This document shows, in pieces, positions 1-5,610 of a DNA stretch of 10,702 bases. Source of the stretch: Candidatus Moranbacteria bacterium CG23_combo_of_CG06-09_8_20_14_all_35_22 (GTDB taxonomy: Bacteria; Patescibacteriota; Minisyncoccia; Moranbacterales; UBA2206); NCBI GenBank assembly GCA_002772115.1, contig PCRW01000008.1, positions 1 to 10,702 on the forward strand, given 5' to 3'. A program made the position numbers and the translations under genes. A model generated the notes under the pieces. It was not told where the DNA came from, did no database searches, and saw only the letters and a list, made by a program, of their open reading frames with translations. Position 1 is the stretch's first letter; each line of letters opens with the position of its first letter.

Positions 1-59
1 TGTTGAACATATTATTTGGTTGTATTTTTATTTTTTAACTCTGTCTAAATTTTAACATA

Positions 60-76
60 GTTGCTTAAAAAGCAAC
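60..76. other. Perfect 7-bp hairpin upstream of the protease gene
   Basis: GTTGCTT (60-66) and AAGCAAC (70-76) form a perfect stem around an AAA loop, 20 bases before the protease start. No T-run follows on the plus strand, so it does not look like a terminator for a gene to the left. It could be a 5'-leader structure. Function is unknown. Confidence 0.4.
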
Positions 77-95
77 AGGTCTAATAATCAATCTA

Positions 96-1139
96 TTGCG
101 TAAAAAAAATCAGCGATGGGATTTCAAAAAGATCGGTGCTATTTTTTTGATTATTTTAGTAGTGATTGTGGTGTTCTTATATCAGAAAATCAAAATTGAA
201 TCAGCTTTCTTTTGTAGCAAGGAAAGTGTTAATAGGGCAGTTAAGGGGGTTGTTTTGATTGAGGGCAGTGAGGGCAGTGGCAGTGGATTTTTTATCTCCC
301 CTAATATGGTACTGACAAATAATCATGTGGTTAGTTTCAATAAAGATCTTAGTGTAAGTGGTTATAATGGGCATACTTCTGATGTTCGAGTAGTTGCTAC
401 GGATACGGTTATGGATCTTGCTATCTTGGAGGTCAAGGGAATAGAAGGGACAAAAGAGTTGGGGTGGAGAAAAAATCCTATAAAACAGTTAGATGAAGTC
501 TATGCCGTAGGTTTTCCTAGTGGTAGAAAAAATATTTCAATAACTAGAGGAATTGTTTCTGCCTTAACACTAGATGATTTTAATAGTAATCAATATATTC
601 AAATGGATGCCACAATTAACCCTAGTAATTCAGGTGGTCCATTGCTAGACGGATGTGGAAAAGTTGTCGGTATTAATACTTCTTCTTTGCGAAATGCTCA
701 AAATATCGGATTTGCCATAAGAGCTAATCAGATTGAAGCACGCGTTGCAAAGATGCTGGAGAAAAGCAAGTTAGCTTCCAGAGAGGAAATAGAAAAAAAC
801 TATCCTAGCGATCAAGCAGAGGTTGTGGCCAGATATTATGATGCTCTTGGTGCTGGTATGCTAGAGGAAGCTTATGATTTTTATTCGATAGATCGCAAGA
901 AAAAAATTCCATTTGAAAATTGGAAAGAAGGATTTGATAATACTTATTTTATCACATTAAAAAAAGTAGAATTAATACCTAATGAAAATACAGTCTTTGC
1001 TTCACTTCTTGCAACTGATTTTGGAGAAGAATCTTATACTTTTATAACTAAGGAATTTGAAGGTCAATGGAAATTGATTCGTGAAGATGGACTTTGGAAA
1101 TTAAATAAATCACAGATAGATGAGATACAAGATAATTAA
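96..1139 (+). CDS. Membrane-anchored HtrA/trypsin-like serine protease with NTF2-like C-terminal domain
   Basis: This is a 347-residue S1C-type serine protease. A basic N-terminus is followed by one hydrophobic segment (about 13-29), which should anchor the protein with the catalytic part outside the membrane. The catalytic triad is visible: His77 in LTNNHVV, Asp107 in MDLAILEV and Ser179 in NPSNSGGPLL. The expected oxyanion and strand motifs (AVGFPSG, GIVSA, GINT, IGFAI) are present. Cys40 and Cys187 could form a disulfide. DegP/DegS relatives carry PDZ domains after the protease. Here residues about 237-347 instead read as an alpha+beta fold (YYDALGAGMLEEAYDFYS, then strands ending GLWKLNKSQI) like NTF2/SnoaL-type domains. 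The start is a TTG; no ATG or GTG lies between the upstream in-frame stop (66-68) and the membrane segment. No Shine-Dalgarno is seen. The role is probably envelope protein quality control or processing, which is inference. Confidence 0.88.
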   Translation: MRKKNQRWDFKKIGAIFLIILVVIVVFLYQKIKIESAFFCSKESVNRAVKGVVLIEGSEGSGSGFFISPNMVLTNNHVVSFNKDLSVSGYNGHTSDVRVVATDTVMDLAILEVKGIEGTKELGWRKNPIKQLDEVYAVGFPSGRKNISITRGIVSALTLDDFNSNQYIQMDATINPSNSGGPLLDGCGKVVGINTSSLRNAQNIGFAIRANQIEARVAKMLEKSKLASREEIEKNYPSDQAEVVARYYDALGAGMLEEAYDFYSIDRKKKIPFENWKEGFDNTYFITLKKVELIPNENTVFASLLATDFGEESYTFITKEFEGQWKLIREDGLWKLNKSQIDEIQDN

Positions 1140-1200
1140 TTTGAAAATAGGCTAGTTATTTTTAAAGGTCGAAGGTGGTAAGCTACCTCAAACGCTTGAA

Positions 1201-1224
1201 ATTAAATTAAAAATTAAATTAAAA
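1201..1224 (+). repeat. Two perfect 12-bp tandem copies just before the lectin-like gene
   Basis: ATTAAATTAAAA occurs twice in direct succession (1201-1212 and 1213-1224) and ends three bases before the ATG at 1228. Upstream, AGGTGG (1173-1178) and CTACCT (1183-1188) can form a 6-bp stem with a TAAG loop. The A/T-rich tandem takes the place where a ribosome-binding site would sit. It may be an unstructured leader that favours initiation, or a simple slippage product. Confidence 0.5.
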
Positions 1225-1227
1225 AAT

Positions 1228-1980
1228 ATGAAAAAAATATTCATGCTTGTATGTATTATGCTCTTTGTTGGCGTAGTAAATGATTGTGAAGCAAGCACAT
1301 TTGCGGATAATTTTAATGACGGAAATACTGATGGCTGGTCAGCTTATAGCCCCTATCCCGGACGTGTAGATTTTGGAAATTGGAGAATTGAGGATGGCAT
1401 TGTAAAACAAGACACCGGAGGAGATCATTATAAATTTCTTGTAGATAATAATATTATGTCCAGTCAGTCAATTGAAGCAAAAGTTCTTTGGCATGACAAT
1501 GGCTATGCTGGAATTACAGTCTGGTACCAAGACGATAAAAATTGGGTAGATGTATTTTACCCTTACGGCATAGGTTTTCGTGTTATGGAGGTAATCGACG
1601 GCAACTTTTACTATGGCGATTATCCAACTATATTTAGCGAAAGAAAGTGGCAAGATTTAAAAATTGATGCCAATAGTATTACTGGAGAATTGGCGATATA
1701 CTTAGATGACGAATATATTGCAACGCATACAGTTGTTACTCCTAATAGAACTGGACTATCTGGGATTAGTAGTGGAAATGCTGGCGGAAGCTTTGACGAT
1801 TTTAGTTTAACTTCAAAACCTATTCTTGTTGGTCCTCCGACTAAATTGAATCAATGTACAAAAAAAGGATGGAAAACTTTCAACAATCCTTCATTTAAGA
1901 ATCAAGGAGCTTGCGTGAGCTATGTCCAGAAAGCAATTCTAAAAAAGATAAAAAAGGCCATAAAAAACGCTAATAAATAA
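1228..1980 (+). CDS. Secreted LamG/concanavalin-like domain protein with C-terminal two-Cys module
   Basis: This is a 250-residue exported protein. The N-terminus (MKKIF, a hydrophobic run to about residue 17, then NDCEA) is a signal peptide, with cleavage most likely after Ala22. Cys20 is not in a lipobox context, so a lipoprotein is unlikely. Residues about 24-196 have the look of a beta-sandwich lectin-like fold: it opens DNFNDGNTDGWS, has repeated aromatic strands, and closes SFDDFSL. Such domains usually bind carbohydrate or act as adhesion modules; no catalytic residues can be named. Residues about 204-233 (Cys210, GWKTF, FKNQGACVSYV with Cys229) match a small terminal module that recurs in secreted bacterial proteins. 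A lysine-rich tail (234-250) follows, which could bind acidic polymers. It lies downstream of the protease and before a strong terminator. The exact ligand is unknown. Confidence 0.75.
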   Translation: MKKIFMLVCIMLFVGVVNDCEASTFADNFNDGNTDGWSAYSPYPGRVDFGNWRIEDGIVKQDTGGDHYKFLVDNNIMSSQSIEAKVLWHDNGYAGITVWYQDDKNWVDVFYPYGIGFRVMEVIDGNFYYGDYPTIFSERKWQDLKIDANSITGELAIYLDDEYIATHTVVTPNRTGLSGISSGNAGGSFDDFSLTSKPILVGPPTKLNQCTKKGWKTFNNPSFKNQGACVSYVQKAILKKIKKAIKNANK

Positions 1981-2025
1981 AAGAAAACATTAATAGTAAA
2001 AATAAGACTAAAACACTACAAATAA

Positions 2026-2056
2026 AAAGACGGATCCTTAAATTAGATCCGTCTTT
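2026..2056. terminator. Bidirectional intrinsic terminator
   Basis: AAAGACGGATC (2026-2036) pairs perfectly with GATCCGTCTTT (2046-2056) around a 9-base loop, an 11-bp stem. On the plus strand it ends in TTT after the lectin-like gene. On the minus strand the stem runs into TTTTTATTT, a better U-tract, and would end the remnant frame whose stop is at 2065-2067. The hairpin therefore suits convergent transcription. Confidence 0.85.
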
Positions 2057-2064
2057 ATAGTTGG

Positions 2065-2238
2065 TTAATTTACTACTTCTCTTTTTACGCTGTGGGTATG
2101 TGGAATAGTCTGCCAATTCGGAGCCGGAAGATCTAACTGGAACTCAAAAGGGACTACCTTATTCTCAAAATAATGTTGGGTTGTGCTTTGAGCGTGCCAA
2201 TTTTTAGCGACATAAAATTTAGTTATAAAGTTTAAAAG
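2065..2238 (-). pseudogene. Start-less 3' gene remnant on the minus strand
   Basis: Reading leftwards there is an open frame of 57 codons ending in TAA at 2065-2067. Its composition is protein-like rather than random: it includes HAQSTTQHYFEN, VVPFEFQLDLPAPNWQ and IPHTHSVKREVVN, and is rich in Pro, His, Trp and acidic residues. An in-frame stop lies at 2239-2241, and between the two there is no ATG, GTG or TTG, so it cannot start in the usual way. The terminator at 2026-2056 is correctly oriented and placed to have served it. I read it as the C-terminal end of a gene whose 5' part was deleted, perhaps when the hydrogenase locus was joined here. I do not recognise the family. Confidence 0.5.
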
Positions 2239-2291
2239 TTATAAAATTAGCATAGGGGAATATAAACTCATTGTGTATGGAGAAGGTTTCT

Positions 2292-2319
2292 TTGTCAATG
2301 AATGGAAATGTGGTATAAT
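2292..2319 (+). promoter_or_regulatory. Sigma-70-type promoter of the hydrogenase genes
   Basis: A -35 TTGTCA (2292-2297), a 16-bp spacer and an extended -10 TGGTATAAT (hexamer 2314-2319) are present. Transcription would begin near 2326, giving a leader of about 27 bases before the ATG at 2353. The match is close to consensus and shares its layout with the promoters at 6624 and 10606. Confidence 0.8.
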
Positions 2320-2352
2320 TTGTTTAGTCAAATCAAATTTTTAAAATTATTT

Positions 2353-3222
2353 ATGTCAGAAAAAAAAATACAAAAAAGAAATATAGAAAAAAGTATTAAA
2401 ATAAAAGTGCGAAAAGTAAAGAGTGAAAAAAATAAACCTGCCTCGCGGGCTCGCAGGAAACCAAAAATTGCGATTGTGAGTTTGACATCCTGCGAGGGTT
2501 GTCAGTTTGCACTTTTAGACTTGGGGCAAAGATTTTTGGATTTCGCTAATTCGGTAGAAATGGTGGATTTTCGTTTGATTGAAGACGAAGAAGATTTAGG
2601 GAAAAAACTGGATTTAGTTTTAGTGGAAGGAAATCCCGTAACAAAGGATAATATAAAAACCCTAAAAGAAGCCAGAAAAAGAAGCCGAATTTTAGTAGCC
2701 ATGGGAAATTGTGCGGCCATGGGCGGAATACCAGAAATAAAAAATTATCAAGAAAAAACCAATACGATCAAGCATGTCTATAAATATATTGCAGGCGTGT
2801 CCAATCCAGAGATAAAAGAAATTGATAATTTTGTGAAAGTTGATTTTTCTTTACCCGGTTGCCCAATTAATCCGGAAGAATTTTTGCGATATGTTCCAGA
2901 ACTTTTGACTGCTTGTCTGCCGAAGAGGCAGGGTAAAAAACCAATTATTCCAGATCTGCCAGTTTGCGTGGAATGTAAAAAAGCAGGTAACCGGTGTTTA
3001 CTTCTTGACAAGAAACCTTGTTTTGGACCAATGATTTTGGGTGGTTGCAATGCAGTTTGTCCCAGTGCCGGCATGATGTGTCAAGGTTGCCGAGGACTTC
3101 GACCAAAGGGCAATGTTTCGGCTATGCGAGCGACATTGAAAAATATGATGACGGAAGAAGAATTTGAAAATGTGACAGAAATATACGGGTTAAGAGATAG
3201 TATAGAAGAAAGAGATAAATAG
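2353..3222 (+). CDS. [NiFe] hydrogenase small (delta) subunit, group 3-type
   Basis: This is the electron-transfer subunit of a soluble [NiFe] hydrogenase. With the start at 2353 it has 289 residues. The proximal [4Fe-4S] ligands are Cys47 and Cys50 (SCEGCQ), Cys120 (GNCAAMGGIP) and Cys170 (PGCPINPEE). Eight more cysteines (205, 208, 215, 223, 232, 236, 243, 246) in the C-terminal part fit two further [4Fe-4S] clusters, as in sulfhydrogenase delta and F420-non-reducing hydrogenase small subunits; HoxY proteins are shorter. There is no Tat signal, so it should be cytoplasmic. An in-frame ATG at 2302 lies within the promoter, upstream of the predicted transcription start, so 2353 (MSEKK) is preferred. 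Residues 1-37 form a very basic extension ahead of the first strand (KIAIVSLTS). The large subunit follows 104 bases later. No Shine-Dalgarno is seen. Family assignment is firm; subgroup 3b is likely but not proven. Confidence 0.92.
   Translation: MSEKKIQKRNIEKSIKIKVRKVKSEKNKPASRARRKPKIAIVSLTSCEGCQFALLDLGQRFLDFANSVEMVDFRLIEDEEDLGKKLDLVLVEGNPVTKDNIKTLKEARKRSRILVAMGNCAAMGGIPEIKNYQEKTNTIKHVYKYIAGVSNPEIKEIDNFVKVDFSLPGCPINPEEFLRYVPELLTACLPKRQGKKPIIPDLPVCVECKKAGNRCLLLDKKPCFGPMILGGCNAVCPSAGMMCQGCRGLRPKGNVSAMRATLKNMMTEEEFENVTEIYGLRDSIEERDK
2437..2457 (+). repeat. GC-rich palindrome inside the small-subunit gene
   Basis: CCTGC (2437-2441) and GCAGG (2453-2457) flank an 11-base GC-rich centre. It encodes the PASRARR part of the basic N-terminal extension. 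Its GC content stands out sharply from the surrounding A-rich sequence, so it looks like a small palindromic repeat that landed in frame. Confidence 0.45.
2917..2931 (+). repeat. Second small palindrome inside the small-subunit gene
   Basis: CTGCC (2917-2921) and GGCAG (2927-2931) form a 5-bp stem with a GAAGA loop. It codes for LPKRQG, a linker between the proximal-cluster domain and the cysteine-rich C-terminal part. It shares the CTGCC/GGCAG type of arms with the palindrome at 2437, but with different spacing. Confidence 0.35.
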
Positions 3223-3231
3223 TTAAAATAA

Positions 3232-3310
3232 AAATCACAAATCACAAATTCCAAATTCCAAATAAATTACAATATCAAAATTCAAATATCAAAATCATTT
3301 TTGAATTTTG
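3232..3310 (+). repeat. Short 7-bp tandem units and an AT-rich hairpin between the hydrogenase genes
   Basis: Two AAATCAC units (3232-3245) are followed by two AAATTCC units (3246-3259). After a short variant stretch, positions 3276-3286 pair perfectly with 3300-3310 (11 bp, 13-base loop). The hairpin ends 16 bases before the large-subunit ATG. No T-run makes it a clear terminator. It could tune the ratio or stability of the two subunit messages, or be an inert repeat. Confidence 0.55.
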
Positions 3311-3326
3311 GAAATTTAACTTTTTT

Positions 3327-4586
3327 ATGAACATTAAGATTAATCACATAGCGAAAATGGAAGGGCATGCTGGTTTTATGGCGAGCGTAATGCGTGGTGA
3401 TGTGAAATCTTCCAAGTTGGAAGTACAGGAAGGAATTCGGCTGATTGAAAGTGTTTTGATTGGTCGGCATTTTTCGGATATGCCTGTAATTGCGCAAAGG
3501 ATTTGTGGAATTTGTCCTGTAGTGCATAATTTGACTGCGATAAAATCTATCGAAAATGCTTTTGGGATAAAAGTAAGTGAAGAAACAGAAAAACTTCGTG
3601 AGATAATGGAGCTCGGTCAAATTATTTATTCGCACGCACTGCATCTTTTCTTTTTGTCGCTGGCGGATTTTTTTAATATTGATAATGATTTGAAATTGAC
3701 GGAAAAATATCCAGAAGAAACAAAAAAAGCGATAAGAATCAGGAAATATGGAATGGAAATAGTGCGAGTGATTGGCGGAAGGGTGATTCATCCTTTGACT
3801 AACGAAGTGGGCGGATTCAAAAAAATTCCTGATGTTTCTGAATTGAAAAAAATAGTTTTTTCTTCCGGAGAAATTTTAGAAGACGCAATGGAACTGGGGA
3901 AATTTTTCAAAAAAATAATCCTGCCTGATTTTTGGCGGAAAACTGAATATGTGGGTCTTTTGAAATCCGGCAAGTATGCAATTTATGATGGAGATGTTGT
4001 TTCCAATTTCGGCTTGCATATTCCCGTTAGCAGTTTTGAAAATAATTTTTGCGAATTGCAAAAACAAAAAGAAGTGATAAAAAGAGTGGAGCATAATGAA
4101 AAAAGTTATATGGTCGGAGCAATTGCCCGAGTCAATTTGAACAAAAATAAATTGCGTCCGGAAGCGCACCGATATTTGGAAATTTTAGAATTGAAATTTC
4201 CTAATTACAATCCGTTTAACAATATTTTATTTCAAATGGTGGAGGTGATTCATGCTATCGAAGAGTCGTCACTTTTAATAAAACAAATCCTTCATTCTAA
4301 TATGGAAAATGTTTTGACAAAACCGTATGAGATAAAAGAAGGAGTGGGAGTGGCTGCGGTGGAAGCGCCAAGAGGGACACTATATTATCACACGGAAATC
4401 GATGCCAAGGGTTATATTAAAAATGTCAATATTATTACGCCAACAGCCCAATTTCTGTCAAACTTGGAAAATGATATCGCTCAATATATTCCGAGTGTTA
4501 TGAAATTAAAAAATAAAGATAGGGAACAGAAATTACGGGCTTTTATTCGAGCTTATGATCCTTGTATAAGTTGTGCAGTCCACTAG
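3327..4586 (+). CDS. [NiFe] hydrogenase large (alpha) catalytic subunit, no C-terminal extension
   Basis: This 419-residue subunit carries the Ni-Fe active site for reversible H2 oxidation. The N-terminal motif RICGICPVVH gives nickel ligands Cys60 and Cys63, and the C-terminal DPCISCAVH gives Cys413 and Cys416. IAKMEGHAGF (8-17) and EAPRG (346-350, whose Arg sits by the Fe-bound diatomic ligands in the family) are both intact. Length and motifs fit group 3 soluble enzymes. Most large subunits are made with a tail of roughly 10-30 residues that a dedicated protease removes after the final His/Arg. Here the stop codon follows directly after that His419. Maturation should thus not need an endopeptidase, as known for H2-sensing HoxC/HupV and for CooH. 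It follows the small subunit and precedes superoxide reductase and a HypA-like gene. No flavin or NAD(P)-binding partner subunit lies in the window. Confidence 0.93.
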   Translation: MNIKINHIAKMEGHAGFMASVMRGDVKSSKLEVQEGIRLIESVLIGRHFSDMPVIAQRICGICPVVHNLTAIKSIENAFGIKVSEETEKLREIMELGQIIYSHALHLFFLSLADFFNIDNDLKLTEKYPEETKKAIRIRKYGMEIVRVIGGRVIHPLTNEVGGFKKIPDVSELKKIVFSSGEILEDAMELGKFFKKIILPDFWRKTEYVGLLKSGKYAIYDGDVVSNFGLHIPVSSFENNFCELQKQKEVIKRVEHNEKSYMVGAIARVNLNKNKLRPEAHRYLEILELKFPNYNPFNNILFQMVEVIHAIEESSLLIKQILHSNMENVLTKPYEIKEGVGVAAVEAPRGTLYYHTEIDAKGYIKNVNIITPTAQFLSNLENDIAQYIPSVMKLKNKDREQKLRAFIRAYDPCISCAVH

Positions 4587-4657
4587 ATGCAAATGTTTTG
4601 TGAATGGGAAAACTAATGAATGCGAATAAGATGTAATTTTTAATATAAAATCGTCAA

Positions 4658-4685
4658 TTGTAGTGCAAGCATATTAAATTAGAAT
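4658..4685 (+). promoter_or_regulatory. Possible promoter for the superoxide reductase gene
   Basis: TTGTAG (4658-4663), a 16-bp spacer and TAGAAT (4680-4685, one mismatch to TATAAT) are present. It lacks the TG extension of the three strong promoters in this window, so it is only a weak candidate. It would give a leader of about 28 bases before the ATG at 4720. Confidence 0.3.
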
Positions 4686-4719
4686 TAATTTGCTTTACAA
4701 TTTGCGACTATTAGCGTGT

Positions 4720-5112
4720 ATGGCAACTGAACTTAATCAAATTTATAAATGCAATGTTTGTGGGAATATTGTTGAGATGGCTCACACTGGAGCTGGTGAA
4801 TTAGTTTGTTGCGGAGTGCCGATGGAACTTAAACAGGAAAAAATGGAAGATGAAGGAATGGAAAAACATCTGCCCGTAATTGAAAGAACAGCTATTGGCG
4901 TGATTGTGAGTGTAGGAAAAATTTCTCATCCAATGGAGTCAGCTCATTATATCGAATGGATTGAAGTGATCACAGAGCATCGAGTCTACAGAAAGCATCT
5001 TGAACTAGGGCAAGAACCATCGGCTGAATTTTGTCTGGAAGCAGAACACATTGAAGTGCGGGCGTATTGCAATGTGCATGGGTTGTGGAAAGAATTAAAT
5101 CAGAACCACTGA
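4720..5112 (+). CDS. Superoxide reductase, two-iron desulfoferrodoxin type
   Basis: This enzyme reduces superoxide to hydrogen peroxide without making O2, a defence typical of anaerobes. It has 130 residues from the ATG at 4720 (MATELNQIYKC). A TTG at 4690 is in frame, but the family normally begins just before the YKC motif. The N-terminal desulforedoxin domain has Cys11, Cys14, Cys30 and Cys31, which bind a rubredoxin-like iron. The catalytic domain has the EKHLP motif (Glu48, Lys49, His50), His70 and His76 (SHPMESAHYIEW) and Cys117 plus His120 (YCNVHGLW). These form the Fe(His)4(Cys) centre and include the conserved Lys thought to guide superoxide. All key residues are present. It sits between the hydrogenase and a HypA-like gene on the same strand. 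H2-derived electrons could feed it, but that link is inference. The last codons and stop lie inside a palindromic repeat. Confidence 0.93.
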   Translation: MATELNQIYKCNVCGNIVEMAHTGAGELVCCGVPMELKQEKMEDEGMEKHLPVIERTAIGVIVSVGKISHPMESAHYIEWIEVITEHRVYRKHLELGQEPSAEFCLEAEHIEVRAYCNVHGLWKELNQNH

Positions 5113-5202
5113 TTAGCGCGTGATTATCCTGATTGCACATGAATTAAAATTTATGTGTCCGCAATTGGCGGATCATGTGTAAATCAGTGATAATCAGTGG
5201 TT
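5104..5202 (+). repeat. Long imperfect palindrome overlapping the 3' end of the superoxide reductase gene
   Basis: The left arm (5104 to about 5141) begins AACCACTGATTA. The reverse complement of the right arm (5171-5202) begins AACCACTGATTATCACTGAT. The arms agree over about 30 bases, apart from an 11-base extra segment in the left arm and a few substitutions. An inner hairpin, TCCGC (5158-5162) with GCGGA (5168-5172), sits at the centre. The final codons (Asn, His) and the TGA of the superoxide reductase gene fall inside the left arm. The element fills nearly all of the spacer to the HypA-like gene, whose ATG is 10 bases after it. It may act as a message-stabilising stem between the two genes, or be a small non-autonomous mobile repeat. 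Confidence 0.8.
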
Positions 5203-5212
5203 CAGACATTTT

Positions 5213-5485
5213 ATGCATGACTTTATTTTAGCCAAAGAGATAATTGATGAATTGAAAAAAATAGTTCAAGAAAAAAAACTTGAGCAGATTCGCAGTGTGA
5301 ATGTGGAGATTGGAACAATCGCTTTGGTGCATGATGGATTCGAGGAGCATACTGAAGATATATCACTGGAAAATTTACAGTTTGGATTGCAAAGTATTGC
5401 AAAAAACACTGAATTTTCCGAGGTTAAATTCAATATCAAAAAAGTAGCGGGAGAGAATTGGAAAATAACGAATGTTGAAGTATAA
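5213..5485 (+). CDS. HypA-like hydrogenase nickel chaperone lacking the zinc ribbon
   Basis: HypA hands nickel to the hydrogenase large subunit, usually with HypB. This 90-residue protein begins MHD: the N-terminal Met1-His2 with an acidic third residue is the family's nickel site and fixes the start at 5213. The fold-typical parts follow: helix AKEIIDELKKIV, strand SVNVEIGTIALVHDG, helix LQFGLQSIAKNT and strand VKFNIKKV. A normal HypA has about 113-120 residues, with two CxxC motifs forming a zinc ribbon after this last strand. Here there is no cysteine at all. The chain goes from KKV through a short turn (AGENW) into KITNVEV, which matches the usual C-terminal strand. The ribbon thus seems cleanly excised, not lost by truncation. 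It lies downstream of the hydrogenase and superoxide reductase genes on the same strand. No Shine-Dalgarno is visible. No hypB-F genes are in the window. Confidence 0.75.
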   Translation: MHDFILAKEIIDELKKIVQEKKLEQIRSVNVEIGTIALVHDGFEEHTEDISLENLQFGLQSIAKNTEFSEVKFNIKKVAGENWKITNVEV

Positions 5486-5496
5486 TAAAAGTAGAA

Positions 5497-5610
5497 AATT
5501 TTTAAATTTTATAATTCTTAATTTTGTAAATAAATCTTAATTTCTTAATTTTTAAACATTAAAACATTAAAAATTATTTAAAAATTACAAAATTCAAAAA
5601 TTCAAAAATT
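5497..5610 (+). repeat. AT-rich imperfect palindromic spacer before the GAPDH gene
   Basis: The left half is T-rich and the right half A-rich; they are roughly reverse complements. For example, AATTTTGTAA at 5520-5529 pairs with TTACAAAATT at 5585-5594. The segment 5574-5593 is an exact 20-base reverse complement of 9057-9076, and 5570-5587 is an exact 18-base direct match to 9126-9143. It occupies the whole GAPDH leader. No clear promoter hexamers stand out. Confidence 0.5.

Larger units (their letters stand above)
1981..2301. other. Intergenic stretch holding a terminator, a gene remnant and the -35 of the hydrogenase promoter
   Basis: No intact gene is visible here. From left to right it contains an A-rich trailer after the lectin-like gene, the bidirectional terminator at 2026-2056, the minus-strand gene remnant at 2065-2238, and an A/T-rich run leading into the hydrogenase promoter that starts at 2292. 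Confidence 0.7.

Noticed and set aside
60..76. Hairpin as an intrinsic terminator for a gene to the left
   Set aside because: No T-run follows the stem on the plus strand.
1228..1293. Lipoprotein signal with Cys20 as the lipid-bearing residue
   Set aside because: The residues before Cys20 (VND) do not fit a lipobox. Ordinary signal-peptide cleavage after Ala22 fits better.
2302..2352. Upstream ATG as the start of the hydrogenase small subunit
   Set aside because: It lies inside the promoter, between the -35 and -10 elements, before the predicted transcription start.
3232..3310. Possible CRISPR array between the hydrogenase genes
   Set aside because: Units are only 7 bp, directly adjacent, with no spacers and no cas genes.
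4690..4719. TTG at 4690 as the start of superoxide reductase
   Set aside because: It would add ten residues (MLYNLRLLAC) not expected before the MATELNQIYKC start of the family.
5104..5202. TGA read as glycine (the SR1/Gracilibacteria code), extending superoxide reductase through the repeat
   Set aside because: The superoxide reductase is complete at the TGA, the extension would consist only of palindromic repeat, and no long conserved gene here contains an in-frame TGA at a conserved Gly.
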